From positions 3,596,001-3,660,000 of the forward strand of contig NZ_CP011427.1 of the NCBI RefSeq assembly GCF_001506165.1: a stretch of 64,000 nt of DNA, given 5' to 3'. The stretch comes from Pantoea vagans (lineage in GTDB: Bacteria > Pseudomonadota > Gammaproteobacteria > Enterobacterales > Enterobacteriaceae). Shown here piece by piece: positions 36,960 through 45,463 of the stretch (position 1 is its first letter; each line of letters begins with the position of its first letter). The notes below the pieces were generated by a model. That model was not told the DNA's origin. It made no database searches and was given only the letters and a program-made list of their open reading frames with translations. Position numbers and translations under genes: made by a program.

Positions 36960-38189
36960 ATTACCCTCTGCGTTCTCAATCAGCGACAGCAACACCACTA
37001 ATACACCGAACATGGCGATAAACTCGACTGAGGTTAGCAATACATCGGTCATACCATATAACAGCATGGCAACGCTGGCTATGGCCAATGGCGTGATGGT
37101 TTGATGAGATCTTATTTCAACCACGATAAGAGTGAAAAAGAAATACAACAACATCAAGACACCCACCACACCAAATAATGAAGCGAATTGAATAAACTCA
37201 TTATGCAGATGAACATTAATATAAATTAACGCCCAGGAATCCGATTGATGATGTTCATCAAGGTAGGTGGTAATGAATTTATTACGCTGATCCTGCGTCT
37301 GACCTAATGGTGCATGTTCAAAGGCCAGAATGCCGGTTTTCCACATGGTAAAGCGCGATCCCAGCGATGTTTTGTCATTGCCCTGCTGATAATCCGTGTA
37401 CTCCGTCACGGTCGTATCAACACGGGTTTCAATCAGTTTATAGCTAAGGCCTACCGCTAACAGCAGCAATAGCGCTACACACCCTATGAATTTCACATTA
37501 CGTGTCACCGCAAAGAGTCTCACGGTCATGTAAGCAAGGAATAAAGTATGGATGGCCATAGCCGAGCGCGTTTGCGTCAGCATAATCACGTACAGTGAAA
37601 TGATCGAAACGAACAGGAAAAAGGCTTTCTTTAGCTTGCTGTCAGGCATTCTCAATATCAGTGATATTAACGCCAGCATCACGATAGAGTAGGCATAGGC
37701 CGTCATTGTTGCGCGGTTAATGCCGAGCACAATGCGCTCATCGGTGGTTATCGATTGGAAGATCGCAAAGCAACTTGAGGTGATAAATGCCAAGGATAAA
37801 GAGAGAAAAGCATAGCGCACAGCCAATTTTTTGTTCAGCGACCCAGTGCGGAAGCAGTGCATCATGTACACCATAATAAGCCAGGCAAGGATAAATCGCT
37901 TCCCAGCGGTATAATACAAGCCATCTACGGTATGCATGACATATTGGAAGTATATTGACCACCCAACGTAAATCACACCCAGCAATAATATCGCCAGAGC
38001 TTTTTTATCCGTTAGCTTAACCTTCTTTCTTTGCCATAATTCAATAACTACACCAGCCAATGAAAAATAAGCACAATAATAAAATAATACCCGCCCCCCT
38101 TTCTCATACAGAAACGCAACGGGAAGCATACAAAAAAGTGCGGCAAAAGCCAGCCAAGGCAGTGCCATGCCAAGATTTTTTCTCTTCAT
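36945..38189 (-). CDS. O-antigen ligase-like (WaaL/Wzy family) membrane protein
   Basis: 414 aa from ATG 38189; an 18-codon longer frame would need a TTG start. About ten to twelve hydrophobic helices, and a large periplasmic loop between the late helices (about residues 250-330) with conserved-type Arg (GSRFTMWKTG) and HLHNEFIQFASLFGV, the H-x(3)-F pattern seen in O-antigen ligases and polymerases. It would join O-antigen to lipid A-core or polymerise a glycan at the periplasmic face. Low GC, like the adjacent glycosyltransferase. Confidence 0.82.
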   Translation of the reverse strand: MKRKNLGMALPWLAFAALFCMLPVAFLYEKGGRVLFYYCAYFSLAGVVIELWQRKKVKLTDKKALAILLLGVIYVGWSIYFQYVMHTVDGLYYTAGKRFILAWLIMVYMMHCFRTGSLNKKLAVRYAFLSLSLAFITSSCFAIFQSITTDERIVLGINRATMTAYAYSIVMLALISLILRMPDSKLKKAFFLFVSIISLYVIMLTQTRSAMAIHTLFLAYMTVRLFAVTRNVKFIGCVALLLLLAVGLSYKLIETRVDTTVTEYTDYQQGNDKTSLGSRFTMWKTGILAFEHAPLGQTQDQRNKFITTYLDEHHQSDSWALIYINVHLHNEFIQFASLFGVVGVLMLLYFFFTLIVVEIRSHQTITPLAIASVAMLLYGMTDVLLTSVEFIAMFGVLVVLLSLIENAEGNKKAP

Positions 38190-38575
38190 TACTGGTGATA
38201 ATATACTCAAAATTCGCTTAGCCTCAGTAACCTTTACTCTCAAAATGACCGACGGAACATTAAGTATAATCCTAAATACTTTATTTATGATTTTTACTTA
38301 CTGTCACCCATCCTCACGTTTTGATGCCTCTCAAAGTAGGAATAACCCCTGTCTCTGATTCATTCAACGATAATATCGCCAATGCGCTGCTGATAATGCC
38401 GCACTGATTGTTCAACGTCCAGCAGTCAACGGCTTATTTACTTCGCCTCATCAACGTTAAATTGGATCCGTTAATGGATTATGGGGCGGTACATAGAGGG
38501 GAGTTGGCTTACAGGGAGTGAGGATGAGGTGGAGAAGAAATTCCCCTCTTGCATGATGAAGAGGGGATAAGCGCA
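38190..38575. other. Non-coding gap before the ligase gene
   Basis: About 385 bp. The part nearest the ligase gene is AT-rich and should contain its promoter. The distal part ends in a hairpin serving the sugar-binding-protein operon. No gene is supported. Confidence 0.6.
38543..38566 (-). terminator. Terminator of the inositol-type operon
   Basis: CCCCTCTT pairs with AAGAGGGG on the minus strand, 9 nt after the binding-protein stop, followed by a modest T-rich stretch (AATTTCTT). Confidence 0.65.
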
Positions 38576-39490
38576 TTAATTCGCAGCAAACTGCGCGTAG
38601 TTATCCTGTGTTATGGTTTTGTACGGAACCCAGTTGTACTCCTGCACTTTCTGCTTATCCAGCAGCGCCTTGGTGACCTGAACCGCGCCGGTTGCCTGGC
38701 CTTTGGCATCCTGGAAGATGGTCAGGGTCATTTTGCCGTTTTTCACAAACTGCTGACCATCAGGCGTGCCATCGATACCCGCTACCAGAATTTTTTCATT
38801 CTTCGCCTGGTTGAGCGCCATGATGGCGCCAATCGCCATTTCATCGTTATTGGCGGCGATAGCATCAATTGGACGCTGGTTCAGCAACCAGCTCGACACC
38901 ACATCCACCGCTTCATTGCGCTGCCATTTGGCACTCTGCTTCTCAATCACTTTCATATCTTTGTATTTGGCGATGACCGCTTCGACCGCTTTGGTGCGTT
39001 CACGCGCTTCCTCGTTCGACAACGCACCCATTAAAATCGCCACGTTACCCTTGTAGTTCATCTTCTTCGCCAGTGCTTCCATCTGCATCTCGCCGCCCAG
39101 CGCCGAATCGGAACCGACATAAGCCATGTCACCTGGCAACTTCACTTCCGGCTTACGATTGACAAAAATCAGAGGGATATTGGCGTTTTTCGCTGCGGTA
39201 ATCATCGGCAACACGCCCTGGGTGTCCACGGGGTTGAGAATAATGGCGTCAACGCCCTGGTTGATAAAGTCATCAACCTGCTGCACCTGCAACGCCACAT
39301 CGCCTTTGGCATCGACAAACTGGCCGTTAAGTTGGTTAGCCTTCAGCTCTTCCTGCATCTGGGTACGCAGGATGGAGACGAAGTTAAGATCGAAATTAGC
39401 CAGGGCGACGCCAACGGTGAAGGTTTTCGCACTGACGCTCAGACTCAGTAACAACGAGCACAGGCACAGCATGAGGTTTCTGATATTCAT
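38576..39490 (-). CDS. Ribose/inositol-type periplasmic sugar-binding protein
   Basis: 304 aa from MNIRNLML with a signal peptide (LCSLLLSLSVSA cut before KTF). Periplasmic-binding-protein family 4 (RbsB/IbpA type): GVALANFDLNFVS, DDFINQGVDAIILNPVDTQGV, and GIDGTPDG are typical. It is the last gene of the sigma-54-driven operon. No permease or ATPase accompanies it, so it must feed a transporter encoded elsewhere or serve sensing such as chemotaxis. Confidence 0.9.
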   Translation of the reverse strand: MNIRNLMLCLCSLLLSLSVSAKTFTVGVALANFDLNFVSILRTQMQEELKANQLNGQFVDAKGDVALQVQQVDDFINQGVDAIILNPVDTQGVLPMITAAKNANIPLIFVNRKPEVKLPGDMAYVGSDSALGGEMQMEALAKKMNYKGNVAILMGALSNEEARERTKAVEAVIAKYKDMKVIEKQSAKWQRNEAVDVVSSWLLNQRPIDAIAANNDEMAIGAIMALNQAKNEKILVAGIDGTPDGQQFVKNGKMTLTIFQDAKGQATGAVQVTKALLDKQKVQEYNWVPYKTITQDNYAQFAAN

Positions 39491-39564
39491 GGGTTCATTC
39501 CTGTAGGGTTGAGGTTTTATTGTTATGACGCCGGGCAACAGGCAAATACCCGGCGGTAGAACGC

Positions 39565-40344
39565 TTAAATCGTGAAGTGATCGCGGAACTGTTGCAGTGC
39601 GAGCGTGCTATCACCGCTGGCCCAGCCCTCCATCGCGACAGTGCCGGTATAGCCCACCTCGTGCAGCGCACGGGCGATGGCGCGGTAGTTGATTTCACCG
39701 GTACCGGGCTGTTGACGCCCCGGCACATCCGCCACCTGAATTTCACCGATGGCCGTACCGCAGCGGCGAATCAGCTCGATGAGATTTCCTTCACCAATCT
39801 GCGCGTGGTAGAGATCGAGGTTCATTTTTAGCGCCGGACTGTTGACGGCTTCCACCAGCGCACGCGTGTCGGCGGCCAGCGCAAACGGCGTGCCGGGATG
39901 ATCAACAGGCAGATTCAGGTTTTCCAGCGTGAATACGCGTCCGGCGCGCTCACCCAGCTGTGCCACTTTACGCAGCGTCTCGACGGCTTTGAGCCACATC
40001 TCCCCCGTGACAATCTCCACGGGTTTCACCGGTAAACCTTTGTCATCCAGCCCGGTGCCGTGCAGGTTAAGCCCTGGGCAGTTAAGCCGCTCAGCCACGG
40101 CCAGCGAGGTTTCCGCACTCTCCAGCAACTGCTGAATTTCACTGTCATCGGTCAGGTTACCGGTGAGATAGCCGGTCATCGAGGTAAAGCGCGCCCCGGT
40201 CGCCACCAGCGCATCAATGTCTTTGTTGGCCCAGCCCCAGATTTCAACGCCAAACCCCAGCTCATGAATGCGTTTTACCCGCTCGATGAACGGCAGATCG
40301 AGAAATACCATTTCGGCACAGACAGAGAGTTGATAAGTCGCCAT
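39565..40344 (-). CDS. Hydroxypyruvate-isomerase-family TIM-barrel protein
   Basis: 259 aa. LSVCAEMVFLDLPFIERVKRIHELGFGVEIWGW is the Hyi/IolE-like opening; LENLNLPVDHPG, MNLDLYHAQIGEG and GEIQVADVPGRQQPGTGEINY are close to hydroxypyruvate isomerase and OtnI 2-oxo-tetronate isomerase. The start overlaps the stop of the dehydrogenase gene (TAATG). Likely isomerises the keto-product of the neighbouring dehydrogenase. Confidence 0.88.
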   Translation of the reverse strand: MATYQLSVCAEMVFLDLPFIERVKRIHELGFGVEIWGWANKDIDALVATGARFTSMTGYLTGNLTDDSEIQQLLESAETSLAVAERLNCPGLNLHGTGLDDKGLPVKPVEIVTGEMWLKAVETLRKVAQLGERAGRVFTLENLNLPVDHPGTPFALAADTRALVEAVNSPALKMNLDLYHAQIGEGNLIELIRRCGTAIGEIQVADVPGRQQPGTGEINYRAIARALHEVGYTGTVAMEGWASGDSTLALQQFRDHFTI

Positions 40345-41363
40345 TAGCGCGCTCCTAAGGTAACAGGCAGGTTCTGTTTGACGGACTCGATACAGGCCAG
40401 CGCAATCGCCAGCGCATTGCGCGCATCTTCGCCGGTGGCGCGTGGTGTTTCGCCGTTGCGAATACAGCGTGCGAATTCGGCCATCTCCGCCACATAGGCT
40501 TCACGCAGCAGATCGGAATCCATTCTGGAGGTATCAATGGCAATACCGTCGGCGTGGTAGCGCACGCAGTGGTTGGCGTTGATATGGCCGGCCTGCAACA
40601 TGCCTTTGCTGCCAAATACTTCACCGCGCACATCGTAGCCGTACACCGCCTGGAAATTGGCTTCGGCAATGGCAATCGCACCGTTGTCGAAACGAATCGT
40701 CACCACGGAGGTATCTAACAGCCCTTTGTCTTTGAAGTCTGGGCGCACCAGAGCATCAGCAATCGCGTACACTTCGACCGGCTTCGCGCCGTGGTTGAAG
40801 TGCAGCAGCGTATCGAAATCGTGGATCAGGGTTTCCAGGAAAATAGTCCACTGCGGGATCGGGGCCGGATCGTGCAGCTTCGGATCGCGCGTGACCGAAC
40901 GGCTCAACTGCGTGGTGCCGTTTTCGCCGGCTTTCACTGCCGCGATGGCGGCCGCAAAGCCGGAATCAAAGCGGCGGTTGAAACCTACCTGTAGCACGAC
41001 GCCCGCGCTTTTGGCCGCCGCAATCGCGCGATCCGCTTCATCCAGCGTCACCGCCATCGGTTTTTCACAGAACACATGCTTGCCCGCATTGGCCGCGGCG
41101 ATCACCCACTCGGCGTGCGTCCGCGCCGGTGCCGCGATAGCAATGGCATCTATCTCAGGATCCTGCAGCAGCGCATGCAAATCGCTGTACGCTTTGGTCA
41201 CACCTAATTTGCTGGCCAGTTTCTCTGCGGCACCCGGCAGCGGATCGGCTACGGCAGCCAGGATAGCGCCCGGTACACGATACGCGAGGTTTTCGGCATG
41301 GAAGCTGCCCATGCGGCCCGCACCAATCAGGCCAACGCGTACAGGGTCAAGATGATATGTCAT
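40344..41363 (-). CDS. Inositol 2-dehydrogenase-like oxidoreductase (IolG type)
   Basis: 339 aa Gfo/Idh/MocA enzyme. RVGLIGAGRMGSFHAENLA, PARTHAEWV, CEKPMAV (active-site Lys), VGFNRRFD and ETLIHDFDTLLHF are the IolG hallmarks. First gene of a three-gene minus-strand operon (dehydrogenase, isomerase, binding protein). A consensus sigma-54 promoter lies 60-75 nt upstream, and the divergent gene encodes a sigma-54 activator. Substrate: an inositol or related polyol, by inference. Confidence 0.9.
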   Translation of the reverse strand: MTYHLDPVRVGLIGAGRMGSFHAENLAYRVPGAILAAVADPLPGAAEKLASKLGVTKAYSDLHALLQDPEIDAIAIAAPARTHAEWVIAAANAGKHVFCEKPMAVTLDEADRAIAAAKSAGVVLQVGFNRRFDSGFAAAIAAVKAGENGTTQLSRSVTRDPKLHDPAPIPQWTIFLETLIHDFDTLLHFNHGAKPVEVYAIADALVRPDFKDKGLLDTSVVTIRFDNGAIAIAEANFQAVYGYDVRGEVFGSKGMLQAGHINANHCVRYHADGIAIDTSRMDSDLLREAYVAEMAEFARCIRNGETPRATGEDARNALAIALACIESVKQNLPVTLGAR

Positions 41364-41422
41364 GGTTCATTCCTTAGGTTTCTGGATATACCCAATCGGG
41401 CCTTGCGATGTCATCAAGACAT

Positions 41423-41438
41423 TGCAAAGCCAATGCCA
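41423..41438 (-). promoter_or_regulatory. Sigma-54 promoter of the IolG-like operon
   Basis: On the minus strand TGGCATTGGCTTTGCA: GG and GC are exactly ten bases apart and the match to TGGCA-N6-TTGC(A/T) is complete. Transcription should begin near 41411, about 48 nt before the start codon. Confidence 0.87.
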
Positions 41439-41455
41439 ACCCATATCGCGGTGAT

Positions 41456-41488
41456 TTTGTGAGACAGAACACAGTGTTGGCTCACAAA
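41456..41488. promoter_or_regulatory. Nested palindrome, candidate activator-binding site
   Basis: Outer arms TTTGTGAG/CTCACAAA (41456-41463, 41481-41488) enclose AACAC-A-GTGTT (41468-41478). It starts 18 bp upstream of the sigma-54 -24 element, between it and the activator gene, so it is a good candidate for the activator's binding site, although closer than most enhancers. A pair of direct CATGTCAA boxes lies further right (about 41505 and 41519). Confidence 0.6.
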
Positions 41489-41560
41489 CTGGCAATAAAA
41501 TTTACATGTCAACTTTGCATGTCAATAAAATGGACATTCCACCGCCAGCAGGAGTGTCCG

Positions 41561-43528
41561 ATGCGTACCATTGAGCGTTTACCCTTTAAAGATGAAAGCG
41601 ACCCCATCTTCAGCCTGCCCAACAGTGCAGAAGTGGGCGAATGGGATACGCTGCTGTGGCAGGGTTGGCACAGTTTTGAACGAGGTGAGCAGCCGCGCTG
41701 GATGCGGCGAAGCATTTTGCACTCCTGGCAGCGCTCGCAGCAGCGTGCCATCGACCCCACGACCTTTGTTTATACCTCTCCGCCCGGCGAGGAGCTGGCG
41801 GCGATCCTGGAACACAATGCCGAGCTGATCCTGGTGGCACGCAACGTGATGGAGAACCTGCTGGCCTACAACCCGGACGGCCATATCAATCTCACTGATG
41901 CGCAGGGTGTCACACTGCATTTCTGCGGTTCCGATCTGACACCTGTTGGCAGCATCCTCAGTGAAGAGGTGCTCGGCACCAATTGCACGGCACGCTGCCT
42001 AATCGAGCAACGCCTGGTGTATGTGCTGAGCGGGGAGAACTGGAAGATCGATTTACGCAATCGCCACTTTCAATGCGCCGCCGCACCGGTACGTGACGCA
42101 AGCGGTCAAATGCTAGGCGTGCTGACACTGACCGCTACGCCGGATAACTTCAATACCCACACGCTGGGTACCGTACAAGCCGCTGCGGAAGCAGTGGGAC
42201 AGCAACTGACGCTGCGCCGTTTACTGGCCGAGCAGCAGTCGATTCTCGAAACCTTGAATGAAGGCGTGATCGTCTGCGATCGCCACGGTCGCATTAAAAC
42301 CCTGAACCGCTATGCACGGCAGATTTTCAGCGGCCTCGATCCCGATGCCGGGCCGATCGATGTCCTGCTGCAGCCGCAAGGTGGATCGTTACTTACCATG
42401 CCGTTTTGCAACGACCGCGAGATGCAGTTCATCCCGGATGGCATCCAGCCCCTCTCCTGCCTGATTTCCCTTATGCCCGCGCCCGATGGCGGTCGCGTGC
42501 TCTCTCTGCGTGAGAACCAGCGTATCCGCGCGATCACACGCCGCGTGATGGGGGCCAGCGCCAGCTACACCTTCGAGATGATTCGCGGCCACGCCCCGCT
42601 TGTGCAGCAGGCGATTCAGAAAGCGCGCGCCAGCAGCCGCACAGACAGCACAGTGTTGTTAAGCGGTGAAAGCGGTACCGGTAAAGAGTTGTTTGCCCAG
42701 GCGATTCACAATGCCAGCCCGCGTCATCAGGAACCGTTTATCGCGCTCAACTGCGGCGCACTGCCACGCGATCTGGTCCAGAGTGAACTGTTTGGCTATG
42801 TCGATGGCGCATTTACCGGCTCACGGCGTGGTGGCTCAGCCGGTAAATTCGAACTGGCAGAGGGCGGCACGCTGTTTCTCGATGAGATTGCCGAGATGCC
42901 GTTAGAGGCGCAAACCAGTTTGCTACGCGTCTTACAGGAAGGTGAAGTGGTGCGCATCGGCGCGGCGCATCCGCTGAAAGTGAACGTACGCATCATCGCC
43001 GCCACGCACTGCAATCTGCTGGATGCCGTGGAGAAAGGCGCCTTTCGTCGCGATCTCTACTACCGCCTTAACGTTATTTCGCTGGAGATACCGCCACTGC
43101 GCCAGCGTCAGGAGGATATTCCAGGATTGGTGAATACCTTTATTGTCGCGCTCTGTACCCGGCTGAAACGCATTGCCCCCCAAATGTCGCCTGAAGCGAT
43201 GAGCTGTTTGCAGGCGTGGCACTGGCCGGGCAACGTGCGTGAATTGGAGAATCTGGTCGAGCGTATGGTGAACCTGTGTGAAGGGCTGGAGATCGGCAGG
43301 CAAGATTTGCCCGAGGAGATGACGCGACGGGCTTCAGTGACCGACACCAGTACATTGACGTCATTGCAGGATAAAGAGCGCCAGCATGTCTTGCAGGTAG
43401 TGAGTGAACACAAAGGCAATCTGCGCCAGTCCGCGCAGCTGCTGGGGATTTCCCGCACGGCGCTGTATAACAAATTGAAGTTGTGGCAGGTGGACGTGGC
43501 CGCAATAAGAAATGGATTAGCATTGTAA
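41561..43528 (+). CDS. Sigma-54-dependent activator, AcoR-like
   Basis: 655 aa from the ATG at 41561, preceded by CAGGAG. An N-terminal GAF-type sensor (about 60-220: VMENLLAYNPDGHINLTD, SEEVLGTNCTARCLIE) is followed by a PAS-like segment (about 230-330). The AAA+ domain has Walker A GESGTGKE (369-376) and Walker B LFLDEIAEM, and a Fis-type helix-turn-helix ends the protein (NLRQSAQLLGISRTALYNKLK). The sigma-54 contact loop reads GAFTGS (416-421) where most activators have GAFTGA. Divergent from the sigma-54-driven IolG-like operon, its obvious target. Confidence 0.92.
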   Translation: MRTIERLPFKDESDPIFSLPNSAEVGEWDTLLWQGWHSFERGEQPRWMRRSILHSWQRSQQRAIDPTTFVYTSPPGEELAAILEHNAELILVARNVMENLLAYNPDGHINLTDAQGVTLHFCGSDLTPVGSILSEEVLGTNCTARCLIEQRLVYVLSGENWKIDLRNRHFQCAAAPVRDASGQMLGVLTLTATPDNFNTHTLGTVQAAAEAVGQQLTLRRLLAEQQSILETLNEGVIVCDRHGRIKTLNRYARQIFSGLDPDAGPIDVLLQPQGGSLLTMPFCNDREMQFIPDGIQPLSCLISLMPAPDGGRVLSLRENQRIRAITRRVMGASASYTFEMIRGHAPLVQQAIQKARASSRTDSTVLLSGESGTGKELFAQAIHNASPRHQEPFIALNCGALPRDLVQSELFGYVDGAFTGSRRGGSAGKFELAEGGTLFLDEIAEMPLEAQTSLLRVLQEGEVVRIGAAHPLKVNVRIIAATHCNLLDAVEKGAFRRDLYYRLNVISLEIPPLRQRQEDIPGLVNTFIVALCTRLKRIAPQMSPEAMSCLQAWHWPGNVRELENLVERMVNLCEGLEIGRQDLPEEMTRRASVTDTSTLTSLQDKERQHVLQVVSEHKGNLRQSAQLLGISRTALYNKLKLWQVDVAAIRNGLAL

Positions 43529-43549
43529 CTGCGGCCACAGACAGCGTTA

Positions 43550-43577
43550 TTGTCAGGCCTGGAGGCCGCCCCTACGA
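43550..43577. repeat. Paired-hairpin repeat, half unit (copy e)
   Basis: AGGCCTGGAGGCCGCCCCTACGA lies between the convergent activator and SDR genes. It shares the GGCC...GGCCGCCCCTACG core with other copies. Confidence 0.6.
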
Positions 43578-43600
43578 ACACCCGCATCTATGAACAATAG

Positions 43601-44278
43601 TTACAACGACGCCCCCCCACAAATCACCAGCTCCTGCCCGGTGATGGCGTCAGCAGCCGGCGACAGCACAAAACCTGCCAGTGCAGCGACCTCTTCTGGT
43701 TTGATATAGCGCCCCATCGGCGGCAGCTTGGGCGGTGAGCTGGCGCGCCCCGGTTGCAGCAGCATCGGCGTTTCGGTGGCGCCCGGCGCAATCACATTCA
43801 CTGTAATACCTTGCGGCGCTAGCTCTGCCGCCCAGCTGCGTGCCATTCCCACCATCGCCGCTTTGGTACTGACATACTGACTGCGATTGGCTGCACCGCG
43901 TGACGTTCGACTGCCGATCAGCACAATACGATCGCCCTGTGTCATCTGTGGCTGCAAGGCATTGGCCATGATTTGCGCCACCTGCACATGCAGATACCAC
44001 AAGCGGGCGCTCTGCTCTTCATACAGATCGCCAAGTGGTGCTGCCGCCATCATCCCCGCCGCATGCACCAGCGCGTTGACCTTCGGCAGAGCGGCCAGCG
44101 CCTGTTTCAGCAGGTTGGCATCAAACAGGTCGACGCTCACCGAGGTAAAGGCGGGATGATCTTTTTTCACCGGCGTGCGGCTGAAACCCGTCACCTGCCA
44201 GCCTTGCGCCAGCAAGTGATCGGCAATCGCCGCGCCGATGCCGGAACTGACACCGGTAACCAGCGCGTGTCGACTCAT
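43601..44278 (-). CDS. SDR-family oxidoreductase
   Basis: 225 aa from ATG 44278, preceded by GAGGGG. TGVSSGIGAA cofactor motif (near residue 8), VHAAGMM, and catalytic Tyr/Lys in YVSTKAAM are present. The C-terminal GAADAITGQELVICGG-type end is usual for NADP-dependent SDRs. It starts 2 nt after the BNR-repeat gene, so it is the third gene of the SSS-BNR-SDR operon. The substrate is unknown. Confidence 0.88.
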   Translation of the reverse strand: MSRHALVTGVSSGIGAAIADHLLAQGWQVTGFSRTPVKKDHPAFTSVSVDLFDANLLKQALAALPKVNALVHAAGMMAAAPLGDLYEEQSARLWYLHVQVAQIMANALQPQMTQGDRIVLIGSRTSRGAANRSQYVSTKAAMVGMARSWAAELAPQGITVNVIAPGATETPMLLQPGRASSPPKLPPMGRYIKPEEVAALAGFVLSPAADAITGQELVICGGASL

Positions 44279-44280
44279 GC

Positions 44281-45462
44281 TTATCCCCTCACCCATGCTT
44301 CGTTGACGCGCACATATTTAATCGCCTGACGGAAATAGGTATAGGCGATGTGCAGCGCACCGTCTTCGCTCTGTTTGATACTGGGGTAGGAGAACTCGCG
44401 GTTCAGCTTCTGCTGTGAGTTATTGGTCATGCAGTAGCCATCCCCCTCGTCGAGGTTGCGCTGCCACGGCCAGCTTTTGCCGCCATCGGTAGAGATCGCC
44501 AGCGTCATCGGCGCGCGCGGCGCCCCCCAAAATGCCGTGCGCCCGGTGTGCACCACCGGTTCCGCCGCCACCGCCACATCGTCATCCTCGTCTTCAATTT
44601 CATCGTACAACGACCGACGGCGCTCGCTGGCATCTTTGGCGCTCATCGCATTGAACACCAGTGCCAAATGGCCGTTGTTCAGCGTGGTGACCTGAATCGA
44701 AGAGTTGTTATTAGGCAGTTCGGTCGCCAGCGGCGCACTCCAGCTCTCTCCGCCGTCAACGGAGCGGCTTTGGTAGATAAAATCTGCCCAACGGCTGCGA
44801 TACAGCGCTAACAGGCTGCCATCCTGCAACAATGTGATATTCATGTGTACACAGCCCATACTCTCCGGCACCGCGACATCACGCCAGCTTTTCCCTTTAT
44901 CACTGGAGATCTTCACCGCGCTGATATCGTCATTCCCTACCCACTTCACGCCCGGCTGGGTGCGGCAATAAAACACCGGCAGCAACCAGTTGCCATTCGG
45001 CAGCACCACAATCGGCTGGCGAATAAAGGTGCCAGGCTGATCGAGCAGCGTTTCAATGGCACTCCAGCTGCGGCCAGAATCGCGAGACTGACGATAACGC
45101 ACAATGGCGGTGTCCTGATTACCCGACTTCTGGGCAGTCCAAAGCAGCCACAGCACCTGATCGGGATCGAGGAACAGCACCGGATTTTGCTCCGAACGGG
45201 TGGAATCATCAGAGAGTTTTTCTGCTTCGCTCCACTGCGTACTGCCCTTCTCCAGACGCGAGCACCACACCGAAATATCCGCGATCCCCTCCTGAGTGCC
45301 ACCAAACCAGACGCACAGCAGATCGCCGTTCGGCAGGGGCAGCAAATTCGCAGCATGGTTCTGCGGACAGACCGAAGGCAGCATGGCCGTCAGCTGCTGT
45401 GCATCCTGGGCGTGTGGATGAAGGTTACCGTTACGTTCTACGGTAATCGTTGAATCGGTCAT
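44281..45462 (-). CDS. BNR/Asp-box sialidase-family protein
   Basis: 393 aa, six-bladed propeller type (BNR_2 family). Four Asp-boxes can be read: SRDSGRSW, SSDKGKSW, SVDGGESW and STDGGKSW. QNHAANLLPLPNGDLLCVWFGG at the start is typical of the sialidase-like family found beside sialic acid genes. No signal peptide is visible, so it acts in the cytosol, if catalytic at all; a classic GH33 FRIP motif is not seen. Acidic insertion EIEDEDDDVAV near residue 290. Upstream SSS symporter stops 1 nt before its start. Confidence 0.85.
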   Translation of the reverse strand: MTDSTITVERNGNLHPHAQDAQQLTAMLPSVCPQNHAANLLPLPNGDLLCVWFGGTQEGIADISVWCSRLEKGSTQWSEAEKLSDDSTRSEQNPVLFLDPDQVLWLLWTAQKSGNQDTAIVRYRQSRDSGRSWSAIETLLDQPGTFIRQPIVVLPNGNWLLPVFYCRTQPGVKWVGNDDISAVKISSDKGKSWRDVAVPESMGCVHMNITLLQDGSLLALYRSRWADFIYQSRSVDGGESWSAPLATELPNNNSSIQVTTLNNGHLALVFNAMSAKDASERRRSLYDEIEDEDDDVAVAAEPVVHTGRTAFWGAPRAPMTLAISTDGGKSWPWQRNLDEGDGYCMTNNSQQKLNREFSYPSIKQSEDGALHIAYTYFRQAIKYVRVNEAWVRG

Positions 45463-45463
45463 A

